Shown: positions 51,883 to 59,549 of the stretch, one piece after another | How positions within the stretch are numbered: the first letter of the stretch is position 1 | How the letters are laid out: each line of letters opens with the position of its first letter | Assembly (NCBI RefSeq): GCF_016862275.1 | Contig: NZ_BOMQ01000011.1 | Coordinates: forward strand, 62,001 to 126,000 | Length of the DNA stretch: 64,000 bases | Direction of reading: 5' to 3' | DNA from: Actinoplanes nipponensis | Lineage (GTDB): Bacteria; Actinomycetota; Actinomycetes; Mycobacteriales; Micromonosporaceae | Made by a program: the position numbers and the translations under genes | Notes under the pieces: generated by a model | What the model saw: only the letters and a program-made list of their open reading frames with translations | Databases searched by the model: none | What the model was told of the DNA's origin: nothing

Positions 51883-52091
51883 GGCCATCCGGAAATCTCC
51901 CGCCGGGCCGCGGCGGCCGGAGCAGGATCAGGATCAGGATCAGGGTAGGCCGGGTGGCGGCGCGCCGGCGAGGTGCCTCCACGCCCCGCGCGGGGACGAG
52001 AAGCCCCAGCCGCCCAGCGCCTGTCGGATCTCCCGAGGGTGGTTGTCCGCGAACGGACAGCCGGCGGACCGCGGACCGGGTAGACCGGGGG

Positions 52092-54551
52092 ATGAGGGCA
52101 ACGCTGGGACGGACGGTGGATGCTGTGTCCGGATGCGTCGATCAGGGCCGCACGGGCTGGACCGAGCTGCGCGTGCACGGGGTGTCCGGAACCCCGCCGG
52201 AGCGGATGCTGCAGCACGCGCACGTGGAGCTGGTCGCGGGCGACGACAACGCCGCGTTCTACCGGCGCGGGTACGACTCGCCGCTGGTCTCGGCCGACGA
52301 CGACCGGCAGCGCGTCGAGGCGTACTGCTGGGGCGGGCTCACCGCCGGCGCCGGCGCCCGCGCGCTGTGGCTGCTGCTCACCCCCTTCATGCTGGCCAAC
52401 CTGGCCTTCTTCGCCCTGCCCGCGCAGGGCCGGACGGGCGGGCGCACCCGGGCGGTGGCCGAGGGCCTGGTCCGGCTGTTCGCCCTGTCGGTGACGGTGA
52501 GCTTCATGCTGGTGCCGGTGCAGCTGGCCATGGATCTGGTCGGCTGGCAGTGCGTGCGCCCGGCCGGGCGCGACTGCACGGCCGGGACGACCTGGCTGGG
52601 CTTCCTCGCCTGGGGCTGGCTCGACGCCCCGGGCCGCAGGCTCGCGGTGACGGCGCTGGCGCCGCTGCTCGTGGTCGCCCTGCTGTGGTGGCTGGGCCGC
52701 TCGACCTGGCAGCGGCTGGAGCGGGCCACGGTGCCCGGCGCGGCCCCGGCGGAGGCGAGCCTGACGCCGCTGGAGGACCGGCGGATGTGGAACGGCGCGG
52801 AACCGGTCCGCAAGCTGCGGGCGGTGCACCTGGCCGCCGCGCTCGCGGTGGTCGGGGTGTTCCTGGCCGCGCCGCGCGACGACCTCGCCGGGGCGGTCGT
52901 GGTGGTGATCCTGCTGGCGGCGCTCGGGCTGGCCGCCGTGCTGGCCTGCCGGCCCGCGACGAGCCGGCGGGCCCGGCCCGGGCCGAGGCACGACGGGACC
53001 TCCCCGGCGATCCGGTTCGACGCGTTCACGGCCTTCGCGCTCGTGGTCGGCGTCGTGGTGGCGGCGGCGGTGGTCCTGGACGTCTTCGTCGGCCCCGGCG
53101 CGATGCGCCGGGCGCCCTCGTTGCCGGGCCTGGCCGGCGCCGTCCAGGGGCTGGCCACCGCGCAGCTCGCGGCGCTGCTGGTGACGGCCGTCGTCCTGAT
53201 CCGGCTCAACCGGCAGGCGCCGCACGAGGGCGGGGTCGAGCCGGTGCCGGACCGGGCCGGGCAGGCGTACGAGGACCGGCCGGCGTGGCGCGGCCTGGCG
53301 GCCGCCGCGTTGATGATGGTGGCGGTGGCGCTGGTCGGGGAGCTGGCCGCCGGGGCCGGCATCCGGGTCGCGGACCTGCTCGGCACGCCGACCACCGCGT
53401 CCGTGAACTCCTCGGCCTTTTTGGTGCCCGGCGGCTACTTCTCGGTGGCCGCGGTGACCGCCGTCCTGGCGCTCGTGCTGCTGCCCGCGATCGGCGTCGG
53501 GTGGTGGCAGCTGTCCCGCAGGGCGAAGCGGTTCGACAACGACGTGAGCGAGGTCTACGAGGACGGGGGCGCGAGGCCCGAGCGCCGGCGGCAGATCGCC
53601 AAGGTGTGGGCCCGGGCCGAGATCGGCGACGTGGCGCAGCGGGTCGCCGGCTGGCTGCTCGCGATCACCGCCGCGGTGCTGACGGCCGGCCAGGTCATGT
53701 TCTGGCTCGACCCGGGCTGGCTGCTGGGGCACGCCCGGTGGCTGGTCAACCTGGGCACGTTCCTGGTCGTCGGCTTCGTGCTGCTGACGCTGTACGCGGG
53801 CCACCGCGCCTACCGGGACGCCACCTTCCGGCGCACCGTCGGGGTGCTGTGGGACGTCGGGACGTTCTGGCCCCGCGCCGCGCACCCGCTCGCCCCGCCC
53901 TGCTACACCGAGCGGACCGTGCCGGACCTGATGACCCGCATCGGCTATCTCGGCGACCGGGCCCGGGGCGGCAAGGTGCTGCTGTCCTGCCACTCCCAGG
54001 GCACGGTCATCGGCGCGGCGGTCATCATGCAGCTGACGTACGACGAGAGCGCCTCGGTGGCGTTCCTGACCTACGGCAGCCCGCTGCGGCGCCTCTACTG
54101 CCGCTTCTTCCCGCACTACTTCAACGTCGGGGCGCTCAACCGGACCGGGGCGTTCCTGCTGGGCTGCGCGCACGAGGACACCCCACGCGACCAGCGGCCG
54201 TGGCGCAACCTGCACCGGCGCAGCGACCCGATCGGCGGGCCGCTGCTGGTCTCGTACCCGCCGACCGTGCCCGGCGCGGGCGAGCCGGCCCGGCCCGTGC
54301 CGGCCGGCGACAACGGCGACATCGACCGTCAGCTGATCGACCCGCGCTTCGACCGGCCGGACGGCGACACCTGCGACCCCGCGCCCTGCGGGCACTCGAA
54401 CTACTTCGCCGACCCGGCCTTCGCGGACGCCGCCCGGAAGGTGAGGGAACTGCGCGACGCGCACCCCCGCGATCCGGGCGGCTGCGCCCACGGATCGGGC
54501 CGGCCGGACGCCCGGCCGCTGGCCGGCAACGCCCCGCCGGGCCGCCGGTGA
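52092..54551 (+). CDS. Large polytopic membrane protein with split alpha/beta-hydrolase motifs
   Basis: An 819-aa protein of no assigned family. The N terminus carries TELRVHGVSGTPPERML (residues 25-40), like the first strand and oxyanion HG loop of an alpha/beta hydrolase. About eleven hydrophobic segments follow (about 95-570). The soluble C-terminal part has GGKVLLSCHSQGTVIGAAVI, a nucleophile elbow with Ser635, AFLTYGSPLRRLYCRFFP and GHSNYFAD with candidate His768. The membrane block thus seems inserted into a hydrolase core. The start is uncertain; a TGTCGGATC word lies 70 bases upstream. Confidence 0.75.
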   Translation: MRATLGRTVDAVSGCVDQGRTGWTELRVHGVSGTPPERMLQHAHVELVAGDDNAAFYRRGYDSPLVSADDDRQRVEAYCWGGLTAGAGARALWLLLTPFMLANLAFFALPAQGRTGGRTRAVAEGLVRLFALSVTVSFMLVPVQLAMDLVGWQCVRPAGRDCTAGTTWLGFLAWGWLDAPGRRLAVTALAPLLVVALLWWLGRSTWQRLERATVPGAAPAEASLTPLEDRRMWNGAEPVRKLRAVHLAAALAVVGVFLAAPRDDLAGAVVVVILLAALGLAAVLACRPATSRRARPGPRHDGTSPAIRFDAFTAFALVVGVVVAAAVVLDVFVGPGAMRRAPSLPGLAGAVQGLATAQLAALLVTAVVLIRLNRQAPHEGGVEPVPDRAGQAYEDRPAWRGLAAAALMMVAVALVGELAAGAGIRVADLLGTPTTASVNSSAFLVPGGYFSVAAVTAVLALVLLPAIGVGWWQLSRRAKRFDNDVSEVYEDGGARPERRRQIAKVWARAEIGDVAQRVAGWLLAITAAVLTAGQVMFWLDPGWLLGHARWLVNLGTFLVVGFVLLTLYAGHRAYRDATFRRTVGVLWDVGTFWPRAAHPLAPPCYTERTVPDLMTRIGYLGDRARGGKVLLSCHSQGTVIGAAVIMQLTYDESASVAFLTYGSPLRRLYCRFFPHYFNVGALNRTGAFLLGCAHEDTPRDQRPWRNLHRRSDPIGGPLLVSYPPTVPGAGEPARPVPAGDNGDIDRQLIDPRFDRPDGDTCDPAPCGHSNYFADPAFADAARKVRELRDAHPRDPGGCAHGSGRPDARPLAGNAPPGRR

Positions 54552-54844
54552 GCCTTCCTTTCGGCTCGCCGTTCCGGCAAGCTGGCCGGCATGGGCGAGG
54601 TGCTTCCGATGCCGGCCGTCGGCGCTCCTTCCGCCTGGCCGGCGCCGACGTGGGCCGGCTGGCGGCATTCCTCTCCGGCGTCGTGGCGTCGGCGCCGGCG
54701 GCGGGGGAGCCGGAGGGCGCCGGGACCCCGGCGGCCGCCGAGACGGCTGCGGCGGCCCCGCCCCGATCGGCGCCTTCTCCCGAGCAGACCGGTGACGTGA
54801 GCATGGGCGCCCTGCGCCCGGCGCCGGTGCCCCGGGTCGCCTGA
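54548..54844 (+). CDS. Possible small Ala/Pro-rich protein, doubtful
   Basis: A 98-aa frame starting at a GTG that overlaps the stop of the membrane hydrolase gene (GTGA). It contains FRLAGADVGRLAAFLSGVVASAPAAG and a low-complexity Ala/Pro tail. No family is recognised. The overlap is the only argument for it; composition alone would allow chance. Confidence 0.25.
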   Translation: MSLPFGSPFRQAGRHGRGASDAGRRRSFRLAGADVGRLAAFLSGVVASAPAAGEPEGAGTPAAAETAAAAPPRSAPSPEQTGDVSMGALRPAPVPRVA

Positions 54845-54885
54845 CCGGGGCTCCGCCGGGCGCTCCGGAAAATCTTCTCGACGGG

Positions 54886-54914
54886 TGTCGGATCAGGGCG
54901 CGGCCGTTCGTGGC
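54886..54914 (+). promoter_or_regulatory. ECF42-type promoter of the second YCII gene
   Basis: TGTCGGATC, 12 bases, then TTCGTGG. The element is nearly identical in sequence and spacing to the one at 55339, including GGCGCG- or GCGCGG-like words and GCCG directly before TTCGT. The YCII ATG follows 38 bases downstream. Confidence 0.65.
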
Positions 54915-54952
54915 ATCAGTACCCGCTCACCCCGCACCAGGAGGAGACGATC

Positions 54953-55321
54953 ATGACGGAGTACCTCATCACCTTCAACGACGAATGGGTGCCCGAGCAC
55001 ACCGCGGAGCAGCTGCGCGAGAAGGCCGCGGCCTCCCGGGTCGTGCTCACGGAGATGGTGGCCCAGGGCGTCCTGATCTTCACCAACGGCGGGCTCGACC
55101 GGTCCACCGCGGTGTGCAGCGTCGAGCCGGTCGACGGCGAGCCCGTCTTCAGCGACGGCCCGTACGTGGAGACCAAGGAGCACCTCGGCGGCTTCGCCGT
55201 CGTGGACGTGCCCGACGACCAGGCGGCGCGCTACTGGGCCGGCCGGCTCGCGACCGCGCTCGACTGGCCGCAGGAGGTGCACCGGTTCCGGGCTCCCGGG
55301 CCGGCCCACGGGCTGCGCTGA
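54953..55321 (+). CDS. YCII/DGPF-domain protein (second)
   Basis: A 122-aa YCII-fold protein, MTEYLITFNDEWVPEHTAEQL, with the DGPF-type motif VFSDGPYVETKEHLGGFAVVDV and an ending LDWPQEVHRFRAPG. AGGAGGAG precedes the ATG. It is monocistronic, with an ECF42-type promoter element just upstream. It is more like the third copy than the one coupled to the sigma gene. Confidence 0.88.
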   Translation: MTEYLITFNDEWVPEHTAEQLREKAAASRVVLTEMVAQGVLIFTNGGLDRSTAVCSVEPVDGEPVFSDGPYVETKEHLGGFAVVDVPDDQAARYWAGRLATALDWPQEVHRFRAPGPAHGLR

Positions 55322-55338
55322 AGCGGATCCCGTGACGG

Positions 55339-55367
55339 TGTCGGATCCGGCGCGAGCCGTTCGTAGC
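55339..55367 (+). promoter_or_regulatory. ECF42-type promoter of the third YCII gene
   Basis: TGTCGGATC, 12 bases, then TTCGTAG, matching the element at 54886 base for base in both boxes apart from the final positions. It begins 18 bases after the preceding YCII stop, so each YCII gene has its own promoter. Confidence 0.65.
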
Positions 55368-55416
55368 ACGGGTGGAAGGCGGCCGGAGGTGGCCGCCCGG
55401 ACAAGGGAGCCAGGGA

Positions 55417-55785
55417 ATGACCCGGTACTTGATCTCGTTCGATGACGGCGCGATGGACCACATCCCCGCCGAGGACTGGGCCGACGTGGGCAAGGCCGCG
55501 CACGCGGTGATCCAGGAGGCCGTGGACGCCGGCGTGTGGGTCTTCAGCGCCGGGCTCGAGCGCCAGCGGGCGAGCGTCGTGGCCGCCGACGGCACGGTCA
55601 CCGACGGTCCCTACCCGGAGACCAAGGAGGTCATCGGCGGGTTCGCGGTCGTCGACGTGCCGTCCCGGGAGGACGCGCTGGGGTGGGCGGCCAAGATCGC
55701 CGCCGGTTGCCGTTGCCCGCAGGAGGTCCGGGAGCTCATGCCCGACCCCGAGACCGACGCGCTGCTCCGCCGGGCCGGCGCCTGA
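55417..55785 (+). CDS. YCII/DGPF-domain protein (third)
   Basis: A 122-aa YCII-fold protein, MTRYLISFDDGAMDHIPAEDWADV, with TVTDGPYPETKEVIGGFAVVDV and a C-terminal CPQEVRELMPDPETDALL. The chosen ATG follows a GGGAGCCAGGGA stretch; an in-frame start 15 codons earlier lies between the promoter box and that ribosome site and adds no family sequence. It is a tandem paralogue of the preceding gene. Confidence 0.88.
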   Translation: MTRYLISFDDGAMDHIPAEDWADVGKAAHAVIQEAVDAGVWVFSAGLERQRASVVAADGTVTDGPYPETKEVIGGFAVVDVPSREDALGWAAKIAAGCRCPQEVRELMPDPETDALLRRAGA

Positions 55786-55833
55786 CTCCGTCCAGCCACG
55801 CGTGCATGGTCAGGTCACTATTAGACGATAGTT

Positions 55834-55852
55834 AATGAAAACGATTACCGTT
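55834..55852. promoter_or_regulatory. Zur-like box upstream of zinc ABC operon
   Basis: AATGAAAACGATTACCGTT, a partial palindrome of the TGAAAACGATTTTCA type, sits in a rare AT-rich patch 26 bases before the substrate-binding protein gene. It resembles actinobacterial Zur operators. The right half is degenerate. Confidence 0.7.
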
Positions 55853-55878
55853 CCGCATCTCAGGAACGGAGTGTCTTC

Positions 55879-56844
55879 ATGAACCAGCACCGTGCTTTCC
55901 CCGCCGTGGTCACCGCCGCGGCGCTCGTTCTGCTCGGCGGATGCGGCTCCGGTGGCGATGCCGCCGGAGCCGCCTCCGACGGCCGGCTCGCCGTGGTCGC
56001 CACGACCCCCGAGGTCGCCGACTTCGTCCGCGCCATCGGGGGCGCCGACGTCACCGTGACCCAGATCATCAAGCCCAACGTCGACCCGCACGACTACGAG
56101 CCCACGCCGGCCGACATCAAGGCGATCGGCGAGGCCCGGCTCGTCGTCAAGAACGGGGTCGGCCTGGAGGAATGGCTCGACCAGACCATCGAGTCGGCCG
56201 GCTTCCGGGGCGCCGTCGTCGACTCCAGCCAGGGCGTGACCCTGCGCGCGGGCGGCCACGAGGAGGGCGAGGAGGCGGGCGGGGCCGAGCACGAGGGCGA
56301 GGAGCACGACCCGCACATCTGGCACAACCCGCGCAACGCCAAGATCATGGTGACCACCATCGAGCGGGGCCTGGCCGCCGCGGACCCGGCCCACGCCACC
56401 GCCTTCGGGAAGAACCTCGCCGGCTACGCGGCCGAGCTGGACGAGCTGGACGCGGCCAACGAGGCCGCCTTCGCCGAGATCCCCGCAGCCCGGCGCAAGC
56501 TGGTGACCAACCACGACGCGTTCGGCTACTACGTCGACCGGTACGGGCTGCAGTTCGTCGGCTCGGTCATCCCCAGCCTCGACACTTCCGCCGAGCTGTC
56601 CGCCCGGCAGCTGACCGACCTGGTCACGAAGATCCGGGCCACCGGGGCCCGGGCCGTCTTCACCGAGAGCTCGTTGCCGCCCAAGAGCGCCGAGGCCATC
56701 GCGAAACAGGCCGGCGTCAAGGTCATCGGGGGCGAGGACGCGCTCTACGGCGACAGCCTCGGCGCCGAGGGCACCCCCCAGGGCACCTACCTCGGCGCCG
56801 AGCGGCACAACACCCGGGTCATCGCCGCGGCCCTGGCCGGCTGA
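55879..56844 (+). CDS. Zinc/manganese ABC transporter substrate-binding lipoprotein
   Basis: A 321-aa cluster A-I metal-binding lipoprotein. The lipobox is LVLLGGC, with the lipid-attached Cys at residue 22. Metal ligands are suggested by NVDPHDYEPTPADI, an acidic His-rich loop (HEEGEEAGGAEHEGEEHDPHIWH), TNHDAFGYY and the C-terminal GGEDALYGDSLG Asp. The His-rich loop is typical of zinc-specific (ZnuA/AztC-type) proteins. With the Zur-like box it is most likely the receptor for zinc uptake. Confidence 0.93.
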   Translation: MNQHRAFPAVVTAAALVLLGGCGSGGDAAGAASDGRLAVVATTPEVADFVRAIGGADVTVTQIIKPNVDPHDYEPTPADIKAIGEARLVVKNGVGLEEWLDQTIESAGFRGAVVDSSQGVTLRAGGHEEGEEAGGAEHEGEEHDPHIWHNPRNAKIMVTTIERGLAAADPAHATAFGKNLAGYAAELDELDAANEAAFAEIPAARRKLVTNHDAFGYYVDRYGLQFVGSVIPSLDTSAELSARQLTDLVTKIRATGARAVFTESSLPPKSAEAIAKQAGVKVIGGEDALYGDSLGAEGTPQGTYLGAERHNTRVIAAALAG

Positions 56845-56845
56845 C

Positions 56846-57601
56846 ATGGGCGACGCCGCGCTGCGCTACGCCGGGGTCAGCCTCGGCTACCACGGCACAC
56901 CGGTGCTGACCGACGTCGAGCTGACCCTGGCCGGCGGGCAGCGGCTGGCCCTCGTCGGCCCGAACGGCGCCGGCAAGTCGACGCTGATCAAGTCCGTCCT
57001 CGGCCTGGTCCCCGTGCTCGGCGGTACGGCGACCGTGCTGGGTGGCGCCCCGGCGGGTGCCCGGCACCGCACCGGGTACGTGCCGCAGACCGGCTCTCTC
57101 GACGCCGACTTCCCGGTGACCGCCGCCCAGGTGGTCATGATGGGCCGCTACCGGCGCATCGGCTGGTGGCGGCCCACCCGGGCCGTCGACCGCCGGGCGG
57201 TCCGCGAGGCGCTCGACCGGGTCGGCCTGGCGGACCGCGCCGGGACCCACTTCGGGATCCTCTCCGGCGGCCAGCGCCAGCGGGTGCTGCTGGCCCGGGC
57301 CCTGGCCGCCGAGCCGGAGCTGCTGCTGCTCGACGAGCCCTTCAACGGCGTCGACGCGGTGAGCCAGGAAGCCGTGGTCCGCGTCCTGCGCGAGCTCGGC
57401 GCGGCCGGGACCGCGCTGGTGCTGAGCACCCACGACCTGACCGTCGCGCGTGAGCTGGCCGACCAGGTCTGCCTGCTCAACGGCCGGCAGTGGGCGATCG
57501 GCCCGCCGGCCGCCGCGCTGACCGGCGACATCCTGCGCCGCGCGTACGGCGGACACGCCGTCGACGTGGGCGACGGCCGGACCGTGCTGGTCGAACCGTG
57601 A
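56846..57601 (+). CDS. Zinc ABC transporter ATPase
   Basis: A 251-aa ABC ATPase of the metal-uptake group. The Walker A is LVGPNGAGKSTLIK, Q-loop GYVPQ, signature LSGGQRQRVLLARAL, Walker B LLLLDEPFNGVD and the switch His is in LSTHDL. It follows the receptor gene by one base and overlaps the permease gene (GTGA). Confidence 0.94.
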   Translation: MGDAALRYAGVSLGYHGTPVLTDVELTLAGGQRLALVGPNGAGKSTLIKSVLGLVPVLGGTATVLGGAPAGARHRTGYVPQTGSLDADFPVTAAQVVMMGRYRRIGWWRPTRAVDRRAVREALDRVGLADRAGTHFGILSGGQRQRVLLARALAAEPELLLLDEPFNGVDAVSQEAVVRVLRELGAAGTALVLSTHDLTVARELADQVCLLNGRQWAIGPPAAALTGDILRRAYGGHAVDVGDGRTVLVEP

Positions 57602-58479
57602 TCGAGCCCTTCACCGTCCCGTTCCTGGGCCGGGCCCTGGCCGAGCTGGCGCTGCTCGCCCTGGTCTGCGGGCCGGTCAGCGTCTTCGTCTTCGTCCGCC
57701 GGCTGTCGTTCGTCTCCGACGCCCTGACCCACACCGTGTTCCCCGGCGTCGTCATCGGCTTCCTCGCCGGGGGAGTGGAGGGCATCGTCGCCGGCGCGCT
57801 GGTCGCCGGCGTCGTCACCGCGGTCGTGCTGACCCTGCTGACCCGGGGCGGCGCGCTGTCCGACGACGCGTCCACCGCCGTGGTCCTCACCGCCATGTTC
57901 TCCGTCGGCGTGGTGCTGGTGTCGCGCCGTTCGTCGTACACCGCGGACCTGACCTCGTTCCTGTTCGGCCGGATCCTGACCGTGACGCCGCGGCAGCTGG
58001 CCGAGACCGCCGTGCTGGCCGCGGTCATCCTGGGGTTGCTGCTCCTCGGCGCGCGGGCCCTGATCTTCCGGGCGTTCGACCCGGCCGGGGCGGCCGCGGC
58101 CGGCTACCGGATCGCCGGGCTGGACCTGTGGCTCAACCTCGTCGTCGCGCTCGTGGTCGTCGCCGCCGTCCGCGCCGTCGGCACCATCCTGGTCGTGGCG
58201 CTGCTGATCGTGCCGGCCGCGGCCGCCCGCATGCTGACCGTACGGCTGACCGTGATGGCGGCCCTGGGCACCGGCCTCATCCTGCTCGCCGGCTACGGCG
58301 GCCTGCTGGCCAGCTGGACCGCCTCGGTCGAGCACGGCATCTCGCTGACCTCGGCGTCCGCCGTCGTGCTGCTGCTCGTGCTCGCCTATCTGCTGCTGCT
58401 CCCGCTCGGCGCGCTGCGGCGACGCCGCCGGCGGCCGGCCCCGGCCCGAAGGGGATCACCACATGAACTGGTGGGATGA
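57598..58479 (+). CDS. Zinc ABC transporter permease (first)
   Basis: A 293-aa ABC-3-type membrane permease with eight or nine hydrophobic segments. Family markers are RRLSFVSDALTHTVFPGVVIGFL, TSFLFGRILTVTPRQLAETAVLA and VGTILVVALLIVPAAAARML. The GTG start overlaps the ATPase stop. The C-terminal Arg-rich stretch overlaps the second permease gene by 17 bases. Confidence 0.93.
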   Translation: MIEPFTVPFLGRALAELALLALVCGPVSVFVFVRRLSFVSDALTHTVFPGVVIGFLAGGVEGIVAGALVAGVVTAVVLTLLTRGGALSDDASTAVVLTAMFSVGVVLVSRRSSYTADLTSFLFGRILTVTPRQLAETAVLAAVILGLLLLGARALIFRAFDPAGAAAAGYRIAGLDLWLNLVVALVVVAAVRAVGTILVVALLIVPAAAARMLTVRLTVMAALGTGLILLAGYGGLLASWTASVEHGISLTSASAVVLLLVLAYLLLLPLGALRRRRRRPAPARRGSPHELVG

Positions 58480-59302
58480 CGCGCTGCACCGGGCCACGGC
58501 CGAGGTGGTCCTGGTCGGCGCGCTCGCCGGGCTCATCGGGGTGCAGGTCGTGCTGCGCCGGCTGTCGTTCTTCACCATGGCGCTGACCCACGCCACGTTC
58601 CCCGGGGTGGTCGCCGCGGCCATCATCGGCGTCAACATCTACCTCGGCGGCGTGGCGGCGGGCGCGATCATCGCGCTCGGCGTGGCCGCGCTCGGCCGCC
58701 GCGCGGGCCAGAACGCGGCCGCGGCGACGGGCGTCATGATCGCCGGGGGGTTCGCCCTCGGCGCCGGGCTGGTGGCCACCCAGAGCGGCTTCAGCCGGGA
58801 CCTGTCGTCGTTCCTGGTCGGCTCGATCCTCACGGTCAGCCCCCGGGACCTGCTCGTCACCGCGGTCGCGCTGGTCGTCGTCGCGGCGATCCTGCTGGCC
58901 GGCGCCCGCCCGCTGCTCCACACCGGCTTCGACCCGGCCGGCGCGCGGGCGGCCGGCTTCGCCGCCGGCCGGTGGGACATCGTCCTGCTGCTCACCATCG
59001 AGGTGGTGGTGGTGACCGTCGTCCCGGCCGTCGGCACGATCCTCGCCCTGGCCCTGGTGGTGGCCCCCGCCGCGGCGGCCCGCCTGTGGTCCGCCCGGCT
59101 GAGCGTCATCACCGCGCTGGCGGTCACGTTCGGCGTCCTCAGCGGCCTCGGCGGGCTGTACGCGTCGAGCCGCTGGAACGTCGCGGCCGGCGCGAGCATC
59201 ACCCTGACCGCCACCGCCATCCTGGCCCTGTCCACGGTGCTGTCCCGAGTGGTCCGAGGCCGGGGCCCGGCGTCGCTCGGCTCGCCCGCGGCGCCGGCGT
59301 GA
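58463..59302 (+). CDS. Zinc ABC transporter permease (second)
   Basis: A 279-aa ABC-3-type permease paralogous to the preceding one (RRLSFFTMALTHATFPGVVAAAI, SSFLVGSILTVSPRDLLVTAVAL, VGTILALALVVAPAAAARLW). Two permeases suggest a heterodimeric channel. The GTG of the interrupted ArsR-type gene overlaps its stop. Confidence 0.93.
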   Translation: MNWWDDALHRATAEVVLVGALAGLIGVQVVLRRLSFFTMALTHATFPGVVAAAIIGVNIYLGGVAAGAIIALGVAALGRRAGQNAAAATGVMIAGGFALGAGLVATQSGFSRDLSSFLVGSILTVSPRDLLVTAVALVVVAAILLAGARPLLHTGFDPAGARAAGFAAGRWDIVLLLTIEVVVVTVVPAVGTILALALVVAPAAAARLWSARLSVITALAVTFGVLSGLGGLYASSRWNVAAGASITLTATAILALSTVLSRVVRGRGPASLGSPAAPA

Positions 59303-59549
59303 ACGGCGACCCGGGGCCGCGGACCGGGCCGGCCCTGGACCGTGCGGTGGTCGTGCTGCGCAGCATGGGCTACCAGCACCGGCTGCACGTCCTGCTGATG
59401 CTGCGGGACGGCGAGAAGTCACCCACCGACCTGGCCGAGGTGATCCCGGCGGACGCCACGTCCATCGCGCACCATCTGCGGTTCCTCCGGGACGCCGGGC
59501 TGATCCGGCGGGAGCGCCGCACCGTGCGCTACGCCCTGAGCTTGTCGTT
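59299..59549 (+). pseudogene. ArsR-type regulator cut by an insertion sequence
   Basis: The last gene of the zinc operon starts at a GTG overlapping the permease stop and encodes a winged-helix regulator: HRLHVLLMLRDGEKSPTDLAEVIPADATSIAHHLRFLRDAGLIRRERRTVRYALS. The family sequence stops abruptly after about 82 residues, where IS sequence begins; beyond it the frame runs into antisense transposase for 100 codons. The DNA-binding part is complete, but the last helix needed for dimerisation is missing. No continuation is evident on the other side of the IS. Confidence 0.85.
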
